A DNA stretch of 64,000 nt from Sandarakinorhabdus limnophila DSM 17366 (GTDB lineage: Bacteria; Pseudomonadota; Alphaproteobacteria; Sphingomonadales; Sphingomonadaceae), in contig NZ_ATVO01000006.1 of NCBI RefSeq assembly GCF_000420765.1, forward strand, positions 342,225 to 406,224. Direction: 5' to 3'. Under the pieces are notes generated by a model. It was given only the letters and a program-made list of their open reading frames with translations. It was not told where the DNA came from and searched no databases. The translations under genes were made by a program, and so were the position numbers. This document shows, one piece after another, positions 1-7,922 of this stretch; positions within the stretch are counted from its first letter, which is position 1; each line of letters opens with the position of its first letter.

Positions 1-450
1 TGCTACATGCTGCATTCCACCTGTGCGATGGTGCGCTCCCTGCGCGATCGGCCCGCCGATCAGGCGCTGCTCTATGGCCAGGGCGGCTATGTCACCAAGC
101 ATCACGCGCTGGTGATCGGCAATCGCCCGGCCGAACCGGCCTGGCTGATGCTGAACAAGGATGTGCAGGACGTCGCCGAGGACGCGCGCGGCGACGTGCC
201 GGCCTATGATGGCAGCTACGTGGGGCCGGCGAACCTGGAAACCTACAGCATCGTCTTCGGCCGCGACGGCCAGCCTAGCCACGGCAGCGTGGTTGGCCGC
301 ACGCCCGACGGCGCGCGCACCCTCGGCAAGATCGACATTGCCGATGCGGACGCGCTGGCCACCCTGCTCAGCCTTGATGCCCACCCCATCGGCCTGCCCG
401 GCGCGGTGAGCGTGGCCGACGACGGCCTGCAGCGTTGGCGGTTCGCCTGA
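1..450 (+). CDS. Thiolase-like acetyl-CoA acetyltransferase, C-terminal part (5' end outside window)
   Basis: The frame is already open at base 1, so this is the 3' end of a longer gene; the first in-window ATG (base 7) is internal. The visible 149 residues include a GGYVTKHHALVIG stretch, which resembles the end of the thiolase fold, followed by about 100 residues like the extra C-terminal beta domain of type-1 thiolase-like proteins (YDGSYVGPANLETYSIVFGR). Family members act on acyl-CoA or sterol-type thioesters, but the catalytic Cys and His lie mostly outside the window, so activity cannot be judged. It converges on the amidohydrolase gene with a 3-base gap. Family assignment is from memory of the family, moderate confidence. 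Confidence 0.6.
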   Translation, partial: CYMLHSTCAMVRSLRDRPADQALLYGQGGYVTKHHALVIGNRPAEPAWLMLNKDVQDVAEDARGDVPAYDGSYVGPANLETYSIVFGRDGQPSHGSVVGRTPDGARTLGKIDIADADALATLLSLDAHPIGLPGAVSVADDGLQRWRFA

Positions 451-453
451 ACC

Positions 454-1830
454 TCAACGCGGCGCCAGTGCCGCCTCGTTGACCACGCCGCCCTGCTTGT
501 AGAGCGTGCCGCCCTTCATGATGTGGGTGGGGTTCTGCAGCAGCGCGATCGTGCGCAGCACGTCGCCGCGCACGGCGATGATGTCGGCATATTTGCCCGC
601 AGCGATGGTGCCGCTGTCCTTTTCCACGCCCATGAACTTGGCCGGCCAGTAGGTCGCGGCCTGGATCGCTTCCATCGCCGGCACATTCAGCCCATTCACC
701 CACACATCCAGCTCGTTCCAGGTTGTCTGGCAGTGGAAGGCGGTGGGAATGCCGCTGTCTGTCCCGATCAGCAGGATGGCGCCAGCCTTGCGCAACTGGG
801 CGAACTTGGTGTCCAGCGTGGGTTTGCGGCGCGGTGTGAGCTGGTTGTATTCCAGCGCCGACACATCCTTCAGCGAGGCCTTGATGTCGGCGACCGTATC
901 GGGCTTCAGCCCGCGCGCCCAGCAGGCATCGTCGAGCTTCTCAGGGTTGGCCAGCAGATTGCCGTGGTTGAACAGGCCGCTGATGGTGGGCGTCCAATAA
1001 AGCGGGTTGCCCCGCACCCGGCCTTCAGCGGCGCGGGCTTCCAGCGCCACCATGATGTCATCGGGATATTTCGGCGCCGCGCCCAGGCCGGTGTGCTCGA
1101 AATTGTCGATGCCGGTTTTCAGGCCGATGCGGATTTCTTCGGGCAGATGGCTGTGGCCCACCACTTTCAGGCCCAGCTTGTGCGCTTCTTCGACAATGGC
1201 GCGGGTGGTGACTTCGCCCACTTCGTCCTGATCGACGAGCTTGATGATGTCGACACCGGCCGCCTTCAGCTTGCGCACCTTGGCGCGCGCATCTTCCGCG
1301 TTGTCCACGCCCCAGCGGAATGCTTCAGTGCCGGGATAGGCTTTCTTCTGCAGGAACGGCCCGGACACATAGAGGCGCGGGCCCGGCTTGCGGCCAGCCT
1401 TCACATCCTCGCGGATGGCAATGCTTTCGGCCAGCGGGCCACCGAGGTCGCGGGCGCTGGTGACGCCGGCCAGCAGCAGCTGCACGGCGCTGGCGGGCAT
1501 GATTTCGGGGCCGAAGCGGTTCAGATACGCCTTGTCCCAATGGGTGTAATCGGCGTGGCCATTGATCATCAGGTGGACGTGCATGTCCCACAGGCCGGGC
1601 AGCACATCCATGCCTTCGGTAGAGACCACGGTGGCACCCGCCGGCACCGGCAGCGTGGCGACCGTGCCAATAGCGGCGATGCGATCGCCATCAACCAAGA
1701 TCACGCTGTTGGCCAACGGTGGCCCGCCCTGACCGTCGATCAGGCGGCCACCCACCAATGCGGTGATAGGTGCGGCCGTTGCAGCGGCACTGGCCAGCAG
1801 GCCCGCAAGGAAAAGGGTGATGGCACGCAT
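454..1830 (-). CDS. Secreted metal-dependent amidohydrolase
   Basis: A 458-residue amidohydrolase-superfamily enzyme that hydrolyses an amide, ester or cyclic bond of unknown substrate. Residues 1-20 form a signal peptide ending in ATAA, so it is exported. Residues 21-75 are the small beta domain typical of the superfamily. The metal-binding HxH is at residues 84 and 86 (DMHVHL), followed by a candidate bridging Lys (DIIKLV), a later GHSH histidine pair and the catalytic Asp in GTDSGIP. The C-terminal part has the usual GKYADIIAV segment. This resembles imidazolonepropionase-like or Xaa-Pro dipeptidase-like amidohydrolases of sphingomonads and xanthomonads. No operon partner is adjacent; the next gene upstream on this strand is the RNA methyltransferase. 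Confidence 0.88.
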   Translation of the reverse strand: MRAITLFLAGLLASAAATAAPITALVGGRLIDGQGGPPLANSVILVDGDRIAAIGTVATLPVPAGATVVSTEGMDVLPGLWDMHVHLMINGHADYTHWDKAYLNRFGPEIMPASAVQLLLAGVTSARDLGGPLAESIAIREDVKAGRKPGPRLYVSGPFLQKKAYPGTEAFRWGVDNAEDARAKVRKLKAAGVDIIKLVDQDEVGEVTTRAIVEEAHKLGLKVVGHSHLPEEIRIGLKTGIDNFEHTGLGAAPKYPDDIMVALEARAAEGRVRGNPLYWTPTISGLFNHGNLLANPEKLDDACWARGLKPDTVADIKASLKDVSALEYNQLTPRRKPTLDTKFAQLRKAGAILLIGTDSGIPTAFHCQTTWNELDVWVNGLNVPAMEAIQAATYWPAKFMGVEKDSGTIAAGKYADIIAVRGDVLRTIALLQNPTHIMKGGTLYKQGGVVNEAALAPR

Positions 1831-1897
1831 GGTTGAAGACTCCCTGTTGTGCGCAAGCCGTGGGCCGCGCCTGCGGGAGCGTCAACCTAACATACTG

Positions 1898-2707
1898 TCA
1901 TCCAAGCTGATCAAGCGCATGATACAGCAGCACGCCGGCGCACACCGCGACGTTCAAACTGTCTGCGGCACCCAGCATCGGCAGTTTCACCACCGCGTCG
2001 CACTGCGCGGTGTAATCCGCCGGCAGGCCAGCCTGTTCGTTGCCCATCAGCAGAAAGCAGGGCGCGTTATAGGTCGCCGCGCGATAATCCACCGCCTGAT
2101 CGGTGAGCGCCGCGCCCACCAAATGGGCTGGTCCCTGCCGCAGCCAAGCAAAAAACTCCGGCCCGGTTGCCCGCGCCACCTGGCGGCTGAACAGCGCCCC
2201 CATCGAGGCGCGCACCGCCTCCACGCTGAACGGGTCGCACGACTGATCGAGCAAGATCACCCCGCCCGCACCCGTGGCATCGCAGGTACGCAACATGGTG
2301 CCGAAATTGCCGGGGTCCTTCAGATTCTCGGCGACCAGCCACAGCTTCGCGGTGCTGCGGTCGATCCGGTCCAGGGAGATGTCGGGGATGGGATAGGCGG
2401 CGGCAACGGCTTGTGCATTATCCTTGCCGGTGAGCCGCTGCATCAGATCGGGGGTGGTGCGCAGGATGGTGCCGCGCAAATCCCATGTCGCGTCGATCAG
2501 CGCCTGGGTCAGCGCATGGCGTTCGGCTTCGGGCGTGAACAACAGGGTTTCGGGCACCTGTCCCGCGCTGAGCGCCTCGGTGCAGACCCGCAGCCCTTCG
2601 GCCAGAAACTGCCCCGCCTCCCGCCGCCCGCGCTTGTCGGACAGGGCTTTCAGGGCCTTCAATACCGGGTTGGACGGCGAGGAAATATCGGTGATGCGCG
2701 GCTGCAT
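1898..2707 (-). CDS. TrmH/SpoU-family RNA 2'-O-methyltransferase
   Basis: A 269-residue SPOUT-class methyltransferase that would use SAM to methylate a ribose 2'-OH of tRNA or rRNA. The N-terminal 100 residues (starting ITDISSPSNPVLKALKAL) are the L30e-like substrate-binding domain. The C-terminal SPOUT domain shows motif 1 (NLKDPGNFGTMLRTCDATG), motif 2 (LMGNEQAGLP) and motif 3 (DSLNVAVCAGVLLYHA), which together form the trefoil-knot cofactor site. Exact RNA target is not deducible. It is followed 12 bases upstream (same strand) by the glycosylase gene and may be co-transcribed with it. Confidence 0.9.
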   Translation of the reverse strand: MQPRITDISSPSNPVLKALKALSDKRGRREAGQFLAEGLRVCTEALSAGQVPETLLFTPEAERHALTQALIDATWDLRGTILRTTPDLMQRLTGKDNAQAVAAAYPIPDISLDRIDRSTAKLWLVAENLKDPGNFGTMLRTCDATGAGGVILLDQSCDPFSVEAVRASMGALFSRQVARATGPEFFAWLRQGPAHLVGAALTDQAVDYRAATYNAPCFLLMGNEQAGLPADYTAQCDAVVKLPMLGAADSLNVAVCAGVLLYHALDQLG

Positions 2708-2719
2708 TGGCGGCGCCTA

Positions 2720-3340
2720 TCACAATGCGACGATATTGTAATTGTGCCAAAGCAGGATGGAGAGGGCCCCCCGGTGCGGGCGCATCGGTTCGGCCAGCAG
2801 GCGCGCGCGCTTCTCGGTGGGCCGCGCGTCCTCACCCAGCATCCGGCCCAGCTGGATCTGCAAGGCCAGATCGCCGGCCGGGAAAATATCCGCCCGGCCC
2901 TCGGCGAACAGCAGATAGATCTCGGCCGACCAGCGCCCGATGCCCTTGATCGACGACAGCAGCGCAATCGCCGCCTCATCCTCGTCCGGCAGCGCGCCAA
3001 AATCGATCTGCCCGCTGGCCACCGCCTCGGCCAGCGCGTGGACATAGCTGGCCTTCTGCCCGGAAAGCCCGGCGCCACGCAGCACCTCGAACGGCGTTGC
3101 CGCCACTTGGCCGAGATCGTCCATGTCGCCGCCGCACGCTGCTTCCAACTTGTTCCAGATGCTGGCGGCGGCCTTGGTGCTCACCTGCTGGGCCACGATC
3201 GCCCGCATCATGGTGCCGGCACCGCGTGGCCGCAAACGAGGCTCGGGCACGCCATGGCTGGCCAGCGCATCGGCGACCGGCGGATGATCGGCGGCCAGCG
3301 CGTGGAGACAGGCGTGCAATTGTTCGGCGGAAAGTCCCAT
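2720..3340 (-). CDS. DNA-3-methyladenine glycosylase, AlkA-type HhH-GPD
   Basis: A base-excision-repair glycosylase that would remove alkylated purines. The 206 residues hold the HhH-GPD fold: the helix-hairpin-helix around residues 129-137 (SSIKGIGRW), the catalytic Asp at 157 (IFPAGDLALQ) and a C-terminal helix ending WHNYN. It lacks the N-terminal TATA-box-like domain of E. coli AlkA, which is about 280 residues, as is usual for the short bacterial and yeast-MAG-like forms. The ATG at 3340 was chosen because a much longer open frame extends upstream antisense to the histidine kinase without any protein-like sequence. Divergent from the histidine kinase over a 105-base gap. Confidence 0.9.
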   Translation of the reverse strand: MGLSAEQLHACLHALAADHPPVADALASHGVPEPRLRPRGAGTMMRAIVAQQVSTKAAASIWNKLEAACGGDMDDLGQVAATPFEVLRGAGLSGQKASYVHALAEAVASGQIDFGALPDEDEAAIALLSSIKGIGRWSAEIYLLFAEGRADIFPAGDLALQIQLGRMLGEDARPTEKRARLLAEPMRPHRGALSILLWHNYNIVAL

Positions 3341-3363
3341 GATCTGCAGCCTAGGCGGCGCGC

Positions 3364-3383
3364 GCCCGGCTGGCCAGCCGGGC
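3364..3383. repeat. 20-bp perfect palindrome in divergent promoter region
   Basis: GCCCGGCTGG is followed directly by its exact reverse complement, with no spacer, in the 105-base gap between the glycosylase gene and the divergent histidine kinase gene. Position and symmetry suit a dimeric regulator's operator, but a GC-rich palindrome may also be chance or a hairpin. No regulator is known from the sequence. Confidence 0.5.
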
Positions 3384-3445
3384 AGACGGTGGCGTCCGGA
3401 AACCGCCAATTTGGCCTTTTCTTCCCATGTCGCTATGGTGCCCCG

Positions 3446-4573
3446 ATGGTTGATCCGCATATCCGCCAAGGCTTTTTCCGCGACAAGAACCGCGCCTTCT
3501 GGATGCTGCAGGGCGGCGGCTGGTTTGCGTATCTGATGTTGCGCGCCCTGTCGGGCCTGGCCAACTCCATGGGCCTCAATTTCGTGGTGCCGGCGATCAT
3601 CGTTACGGCCACCGGCTTTTCCATCACGCTGCTGCTGTCGGCCGCCTATCGCCGCCTGATCGCCGTAAAGCCGATCTGGACGTGGACGCTCACCGCCATG
3701 CTGCTGATCGGCGCTTCCGGGCTGTTCTCGGTGCTGGAAGTGTGGGCGCACGCCACCTTCTATCAGCCCGGCTGGCAACCCAAGGGGGTGCAGTTCTTCG
3801 GCGCCATCCTGCTCGATTTCGCCGTGCTCGGCGCGTGGACGGCGCTTTATTATGGCATCAACTATTATCTGCTGCTGGCCGAACAATCGGCCCGCATGGT
3901 CAACATGGCGGCCCAGGCCAACAGCGCCCAGCTGGAAATGCTGCGCTACCAGCTCAATCCGCATTTCCTGTTCAACACGCTGAACAGCATATCGACGCTG
4001 GTGCTGCTGAAACAGACGGAGCGCGCCAATGCCATGCTGTCCCGCCTGGCCAGCTTCCTGCGTTACAGCCTGGTCGGCGAACGCGAAGGCCTGGCGACCG
4101 TGGCGCAGGAAGCCGAAGCACTGAAGCTGTATCTGGATATCGAGCGCACACGGTTTGAAGCCCGCCTTCGCACCCGCTTCGATATCGCGCCCGATGTGAT
4201 GGAGGCGCGGCTGCCCAGCCTGCTGCTGCAACCCATCATCGAAAATGCCATCAAATATGCCGTCACCCCGGCCGAAGACGGCGCCGACATCTTGGTGGAC
4301 GCGCGGCGCATGGGCGATCGGCTGGTAATTACCATCGCAGACACAGGCCCGGGCCTGGGCGCAGTGCCGGCCGAAGCATCGGGAACCAATGTGGGCCTTG
4401 GCAATATCCGCGAGCGGCTGGCGCAAAGCTATGGCGCCGATCACCGCTTCGAACTGGCCGACAATGAACCCCACGGCCTGATCGTGTTGATCGACATTCC
4501 GTTCCAGACCGACAATCCGGCACAACCCGTCGCGCCAGCGGTTGCAACGCCGGTGTTGGCCCCCCAAGTGTAA
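3446..4573 (+). CDS. LytS-type sensor histidine kinase
   Basis: A 375-residue membrane sensor kinase of the His_kinase (LytS/YehU/AlgZ) family. About four transmembrane helices occupy residues 20-150. The phospho-accepting His is residue 173 in LNPHFLFNTLNS. The HATPase domain follows with N-box ENAIKYAV, G1 box DTGPGLG and G2 GLGNIRERL. A Pro/Ala-rich tail ends the protein. The ATG at 3446 is preferred because the open frame runs upstream for more than 1.5 kb antisense to other genes with no protein-like content. The response regulator gene starts 4 bases after its stop, so the two form one signalling operon. The signal sensed is unknown. Confidence 0.92.
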   Translation: MVDPHIRQGFFRDKNRAFWMLQGGGWFAYLMLRALSGLANSMGLNFVVPAIIVTATGFSITLLLSAAYRRLIAVKPIWTWTLTAMLLIGASGLFSVLEVWAHATFYQPGWQPKGVQFFGAILLDFAVLGAWTALYYGINYYLLLAEQSARMVNMAAQANSAQLEMLRYQLNPHFLFNTLNSISTLVLLKQTERANAMLSRLASFLRYSLVGEREGLATVAQEAEALKLYLDIERTRFEARLRTRFDIAPDVMEARLPSLLLQPIIENAIKYAVTPAEDGADILVDARRMGDRLVITIADTGPGLGAVPAEASGTNVGLGNIRERLAQSYGADHRFELADNEPHGLIVLIDIPFQTDNPAQPVAPAVATPVLAPQV

Positions 4574-4577
4574 CGCC

Positions 4578-5369
4578 ATGACCATCCGCACCATACTCGT
4601 CGACGACGAGCCACTGGCGATCCAGGGCCTCGAACTGCGGCTGCAGCCGTTCGAGGATGTCGAGATAATCGAACGCTGCGCCAACGGCCGTGAGGCGATC
4701 CGCGCCATTCGCACGCTGAAGCCCGATCTGGTGTTCCTTGATATCCAGATGCCGGGCTTCGACGGTTTCTCCGTCGTTTCCGGCCTGTCCGATATCGAAC
4801 CGCCGCTGTTCGTGTTCGTCACCGCCTTCACCCAACATGCACTGAAGGCCTTTGAAGCGCAGGCGGTGGATTATCTGTTGAAACCCGTGGAGGAAGACCG
4901 GCTGGCCGCCACCATCGAGCGCGTGCGCCAGCGCCTTGCGGAAAAGCAGGGCGCGCAGGGCGCCGAGCGGCTGAAGGAAATCCTTTCCGAAGTCGCACCC
5001 GAAGCCCTGCCCGACGATCTTTCGGATGCACCGCAGGCCGGCCGCTTTGAACGGGTGATCAACATCAAGGATCGTGGCCAGATCTTCCGGGTGGACGTTG
5101 GCGATATCGAACGCATCGATGCTGCCGGCGATTACATGTGCATCTACACGGCGGATCAGACGCTGGTGCTGCGCGAGACGATGAAGGATCTGGAACGCCG
5201 GCTCGATCCGAAGAAGTTCCAGCGCATCCACCGCTCCACCATCGTCAATCTCGACAACATCAAGAGCGTGAAGCCGCACACCAACGGCGAATGCTTCCTG
5301 GTGCTGGGCAGCGGCACGCAGGTGAAAGTCTCGCGCTCCTACCGCGACGTGGTGGCGCGCTTCCTCTAA
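4578..5369 (+). CDS. LytTR-family response regulator
   Basis: A 263-residue transcription factor, partner of the preceding kinase. The receiver domain has acidic residues DDE at 9-11, phospho-acceptor Asp55 (FLDIQMPG) and the conserved Lys in LLKPVEEDRL. The C-terminal LytTR DNA-binding domain spans roughly residues 160-263 and includes the typical FQRIHRSTIVNLDNI and GTQVKVSRSYRD segments. Such pairs often act on promoters of envelope or peptide-related genes, but no target is evident here. The start is the ATG at 4578, just after the kinase stop; an upstream in-frame extension lies inside the kinase gene. Its end overlaps the convergent hydrolase by 4 bases. Confidence 0.93.
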   Translation: MTIRTILVDDEPLAIQGLELRLQPFEDVEIIERCANGREAIRAIRTLKPDLVFLDIQMPGFDGFSVVSGLSDIEPPLFVFVTAFTQHALKAFEAQAVDYLLKPVEEDRLAATIERVRQRLAEKQGAQGAERLKEILSEVAPEALPDDLSDAPQAGRFERVINIKDRGQIFRVDVGDIERIDAAGDYMCIYTADQTLVLRETMKDLERRLDPKKFQRIHRSTIVNLDNIKSVKPHTNGECFLVLGSGTQVKVSRSYRDVVARFL

Positions 5370-6505
5370 AGCGCCCGGCCCAACCAGTCCGTCACGATGC
5401 CGGCTGCTTGGCGAAGATGCTCCGGCTGGAACGCATAATAATGGGTCGCGCCCTTCACTTCGTGCAGTTCGCGGGACGTGGCGTTCTCCACGCACTCGAA
5501 CAATCGCCGCGTGTGGCTGGGCGTGCAGGCATCATCGGCCGTATTGCCCACCACCAGCACCGGCAGCCGGATGCGGTGGCCAACCTTCAGTGAACAGGCG
5601 TTGGATTTGAGGCTCCACTGGGACAGCCATGACCTGAGCGTGGTGAAGCGGCCCAACCCGCCGGGTGAATCGTTGATCAGCCGCGGGTCACCCAAATAGC
5701 AGCGGCCGGGCGCGCGATCATTGGCGTCAACCGCCGGATCGAGCCAGCACGGCGCCGCCATGGTGCCATGCACGATGAAGGCGCGCTCCGCATGCGGGCC
5801 TTCGCGGGCTTTCAGTTCGGCCAAGGTCGCTTCCGCCCACGCCGTGATGCGGTTCGACCGTGCCACCTGCCGGGCAGCATATTCGGCGAGGAAGTCCGCA
5901 GAATAGGCCGGTTGCGGGCAATCGGGGCTGTAAAGATTCCACTTCGGATCGCGCACCGGGCCGTTCTCGTCCACCACCGAGGCGTCCAGCCACTCGGTCA
6001 ACGTCTGGCTGCGCGAAACATGCGCTGCGAGCAGCATGATGCCATCAACCGGCGGCAATTTGGCTTCGGCCATCGGGAATGGATCGCCGGCCGGCGTGTG
6101 CGTAACCTGCGGGTCACAGGCTTCGGCCTGGTAGAACAGCGCCAGGCTGCCGCCGCCCGACCAGCCGGCCAACACGACGCGTTTATACCCCAGCACCTCG
6201 CGGCAATGCGCCACCCAGCGGCCGAGATCGACCGCCACCTTCTCCATGATCAACGCATTGTCGTTGTTGGGATAGCGCGACACCGCGGTGAGCACGTGCA
6301 CACCCGCATCGGCCAGCGCCGGCGGCAGCGGCAGATAATGCATGATCCCCATCGGGTGCATGAAGATCACGATGGTATCGGATCGCGTCTCCGGCTTGAG
6401 ATGATGCGCCTGCAACGCCACCACGCCATCGATGCCGCCATAGGTGTCGCGCAGGCCCACTGCCTCGCGAAAGGCGATCAGCAGCGGGATACGGCTATAG
6501 CTCAT
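5366..6505 (-). CDS. Alpha/beta hydrolase
   Basis: A 379-residue cytoplasmic alpha/beta hydrolase. The nucleophile elbow is GWSGGGS (Ser between two Gly), an oxyanion-side HPMG motif follows strand 3 (VIFMHPMG), and the catalytic His is probably in the C-terminal KGATHYYAF. Substrate unknown. The start at 6505 gives an ATGA overlap with the upstream VOC-protein gene, so the two are probably one operon; this pair suggests catabolism of an aromatic or ester compound, which is inference only. Confidence 0.85.
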   Translation of the reverse strand: MSYSRIPLLIAFREAVGLRDTYGGIDGVVALQAHHLKPETRSDTIVIFMHPMGIMHYLPLPPALADAGVHVLTAVSRYPNNDNALIMEKVAVDLGRWVAHCREVLGYKRVVLAGWSGGGSLALFYQAEACDPQVTHTPAGDPFPMAEAKLPPVDGIMLLAAHVSRSQTLTEWLDASVVDENGPVRDPKWNLYSPDCPQPAYSADFLAEYAARQVARSNRITAWAEATLAELKAREGPHAERAFIVHGTMAAPCWLDPAVDANDRAPGRCYLGDPRLINDSPGGLGRFTTLRSWLSQWSLKSNACSLKVGHRIRLPVLVVGNTADDACTPSHTRRLFECVENATSRELHEVKGATHYYAFQPEHLRQAAGIVTDWLGRAL

Positions 6506-7017
6506 GCCGCCTTCTCGCTGGCCTTGCGGGCGCTCCACGCCTTGATGATGGCATGGGCGGTCTTGGCATCTTCGGCTAGGATCGCATCGTGTGCGGGCAC
6601 CCGCGCGGTGATTTCCAGCGGCAAGCCGTTCGGATCGGAGAAATACACCGATTTCACAAAGCCATGATCGATCGGCCCGAAACAGGGCACACCGGCCGCG
6701 TTCAGCTTGTCGCGCCAGTCGAGCAGCTTCACCTCGTCGTCCGCTTCGAACGCGACATGGCGGTCAAAGCCATGCACCAGATTGAAATCGCCTTCCTTCA
6801 CCGTGCCGGGCGCATCGAAGAAGGCGATGAAATTGCCATCGGGCATGCGGAAGAATAGGTGCACGAACGGATTGGGCCGGCCCGAACCGGGCTCCTTCTC
6901 CTCCTGCACCACCGCTTCCAGCGGCAGGCCGAGCACATCTTCGTAAAAGGCCCGCGTTTCCTCGGCGTCGCGGCAACGATAGGCGCTGTGGTGAATGCCC
7001 TTCAATGCTGTCGTCAT
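6502..7017 (-). CDS. VOC-family (glyoxalase/dioxygenase-fold) protein
   Basis: A 171-residue vicinal-oxygen-chelate protein. It opens with the family hallmark GIHHSAYRCRDAEETRAFYEDVLGL, which contains the first metal ligand His, and has HVAFEADDE with a second candidate ligand and a YFSDPNGLPLEI segment carrying the terminal Glu. Members bind a divalent metal and include glyoxalases, extradiol dioxygenases and isomerases; which reaction applies here is not visible. ATG at 7017 is chosen because it starts the conserved domain and has GGAGG-like sequence upstream. Overlaps the hydrolase gene by 4 bases. Confidence 0.85.
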   Translation of the reverse strand: MTTALKGIHHSAYRCRDAEETRAFYEDVLGLPLEAVVQEEKEPGSGRPNPFVHLFFRMPDGNFIAFFDAPGTVKEGDFNLVHGFDRHVAFEADDEVKLLDWRDKLNAAGVPCFGPIDHGFVKSVYFSDPNGLPLEITARVPAHDAILAEDAKTAHAIIKAWSARKASEKAA

Positions 7018-7081
7018 GGCAGGCCCTCCTTCAACAGGAGAGTGCCATGCACTGCCGCCCCAAGAAAGCCTGCACGAAGGA

Positions 7082-7819
7082 TCAGGCCGTCCGGGTGGCA
7101 CTCAGGAAATAATTCACCGACACGTCGCTGCCGATGTGGAAGCCCTTGCCTGGCCGCCACGACAGGCCGGCGGGCTCCTGCGGGTTCAGGCCGGCGTGGG
7201 CCAGTGCTTCGGCGAGTTCGGCCGGCGTGAAGAAGCGGTTCCAGTCGTGGGCGCCCTTGGGGATGGTGCGGGTGATATGTTCCGCCCCGGCGATGACCAC
7301 GGCCCAGCTGGCCGGCGTGCGGTTGGGGGTGGAGAAGACGGCGAGGCCACCGGGTTTCAACAGGCCGGCCAGCGCGGCGAAGAAGGCATCGCGGCCGGCG
7401 ACATGCTCGACGACTTCAAGGCAGGTGATGAGATCATAGCGCGCGCCCGTCGCGGCCAAGTCTTCCACCGCGATGCACTGGTAATCGATGCTCAGCCCGC
7501 TGGCTTCGGCATGCGCCTTGGCCGCCTCGATATTCTCCGGTGCGGCATCGATGGCGGTGGTGGCCGCACCCATGCGCGCCAACGGCTCCGCCATCAGACC
7601 GGCACCGCAGCCGACATCCAGCGCGGCGAGGCCCGCCAGTGGCCGGCGGCTCTTCGCATCCAGCCCGAAATGCGCCAGCGCCAGCCCACGGATATAGGCC
7701 ACGCGCACCGGCGTGATGCGGTGAAGCATGGCAGACGTGCCCTTGGGATTCCACCAGTCGGCCGCCAGCTTGCCAAAGAAGGCGGCTTCGTCGGGGTTGA
7801 TGCTGGCGGCTGCTGACAT
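7082..7819 (-). CDS. ubiG: Ubiquinone biosynthesis O-methyltransferase
   Basis: A 245-residue SAM-dependent methyltransferase that carries out the O-methylation steps of ubiquinone synthesis. The SAM-binding motif I is LDVGCGAGLMAEPLA, with the later LEVVEHV and STPNRT segments typical of UbiG, and the N-terminal AADWWNPKG stretch is characteristic of the family. The open frame extends 77 codons upstream without UbiG-like content, so the ATG at 7819 was chosen. Divergent from aspartate kinase over 103 bases, an arrangement familiar in alphaproteobacteria. Confidence 0.93.
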   Translation of the reverse strand: MSAAASINPDEAAFFGKLAADWWNPKGTSAMLHRITPVRVAYIRGLALAHFGLDAKSRRPLAGLAALDVGCGAGLMAEPLARMGAATTAIDAAPENIEAAKAHAEASGLSIDYQCIAVEDLAATGARYDLITCLEVVEHVAGRDAFFAALAGLLKPGGLAVFSTPNRTPASWAVVIAGAEHITRTIPKGAHDWNRFFTPAELAEALAHAGLNPQEPAGLSWRPGKGFHIGSDVSVNYFLSATRTA

Positions 7820-7922
7820 TTTCTTGTCCTGCACGTCTCTAGGGCTTTCTTGCCATTGCCCGCCCACGTTCCTATCAGGCAAGGGCAATAGTGAAGCACC
7901 CTCATAAAGGAAGTCGCCGGCA

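Noticed and set aside
523..1836. 437-codon open frame opposite the amidohydrolase
   Set aside because: Antisense shadow of a gene with signal peptide and full metal motifs.
1763..3445. Long 5' extension of the histidine kinase frame
   Set aside because: It runs antisense to the RNA methyltransferase and glycosylase genes and has no protein-like content; the real start is at 3446.
3341..4831. Long 5' extension of the glycosylase frame
   Set aside because: Antisense to the sensor kinase; the ATG at 3340 starts the HhH-GPD domain.
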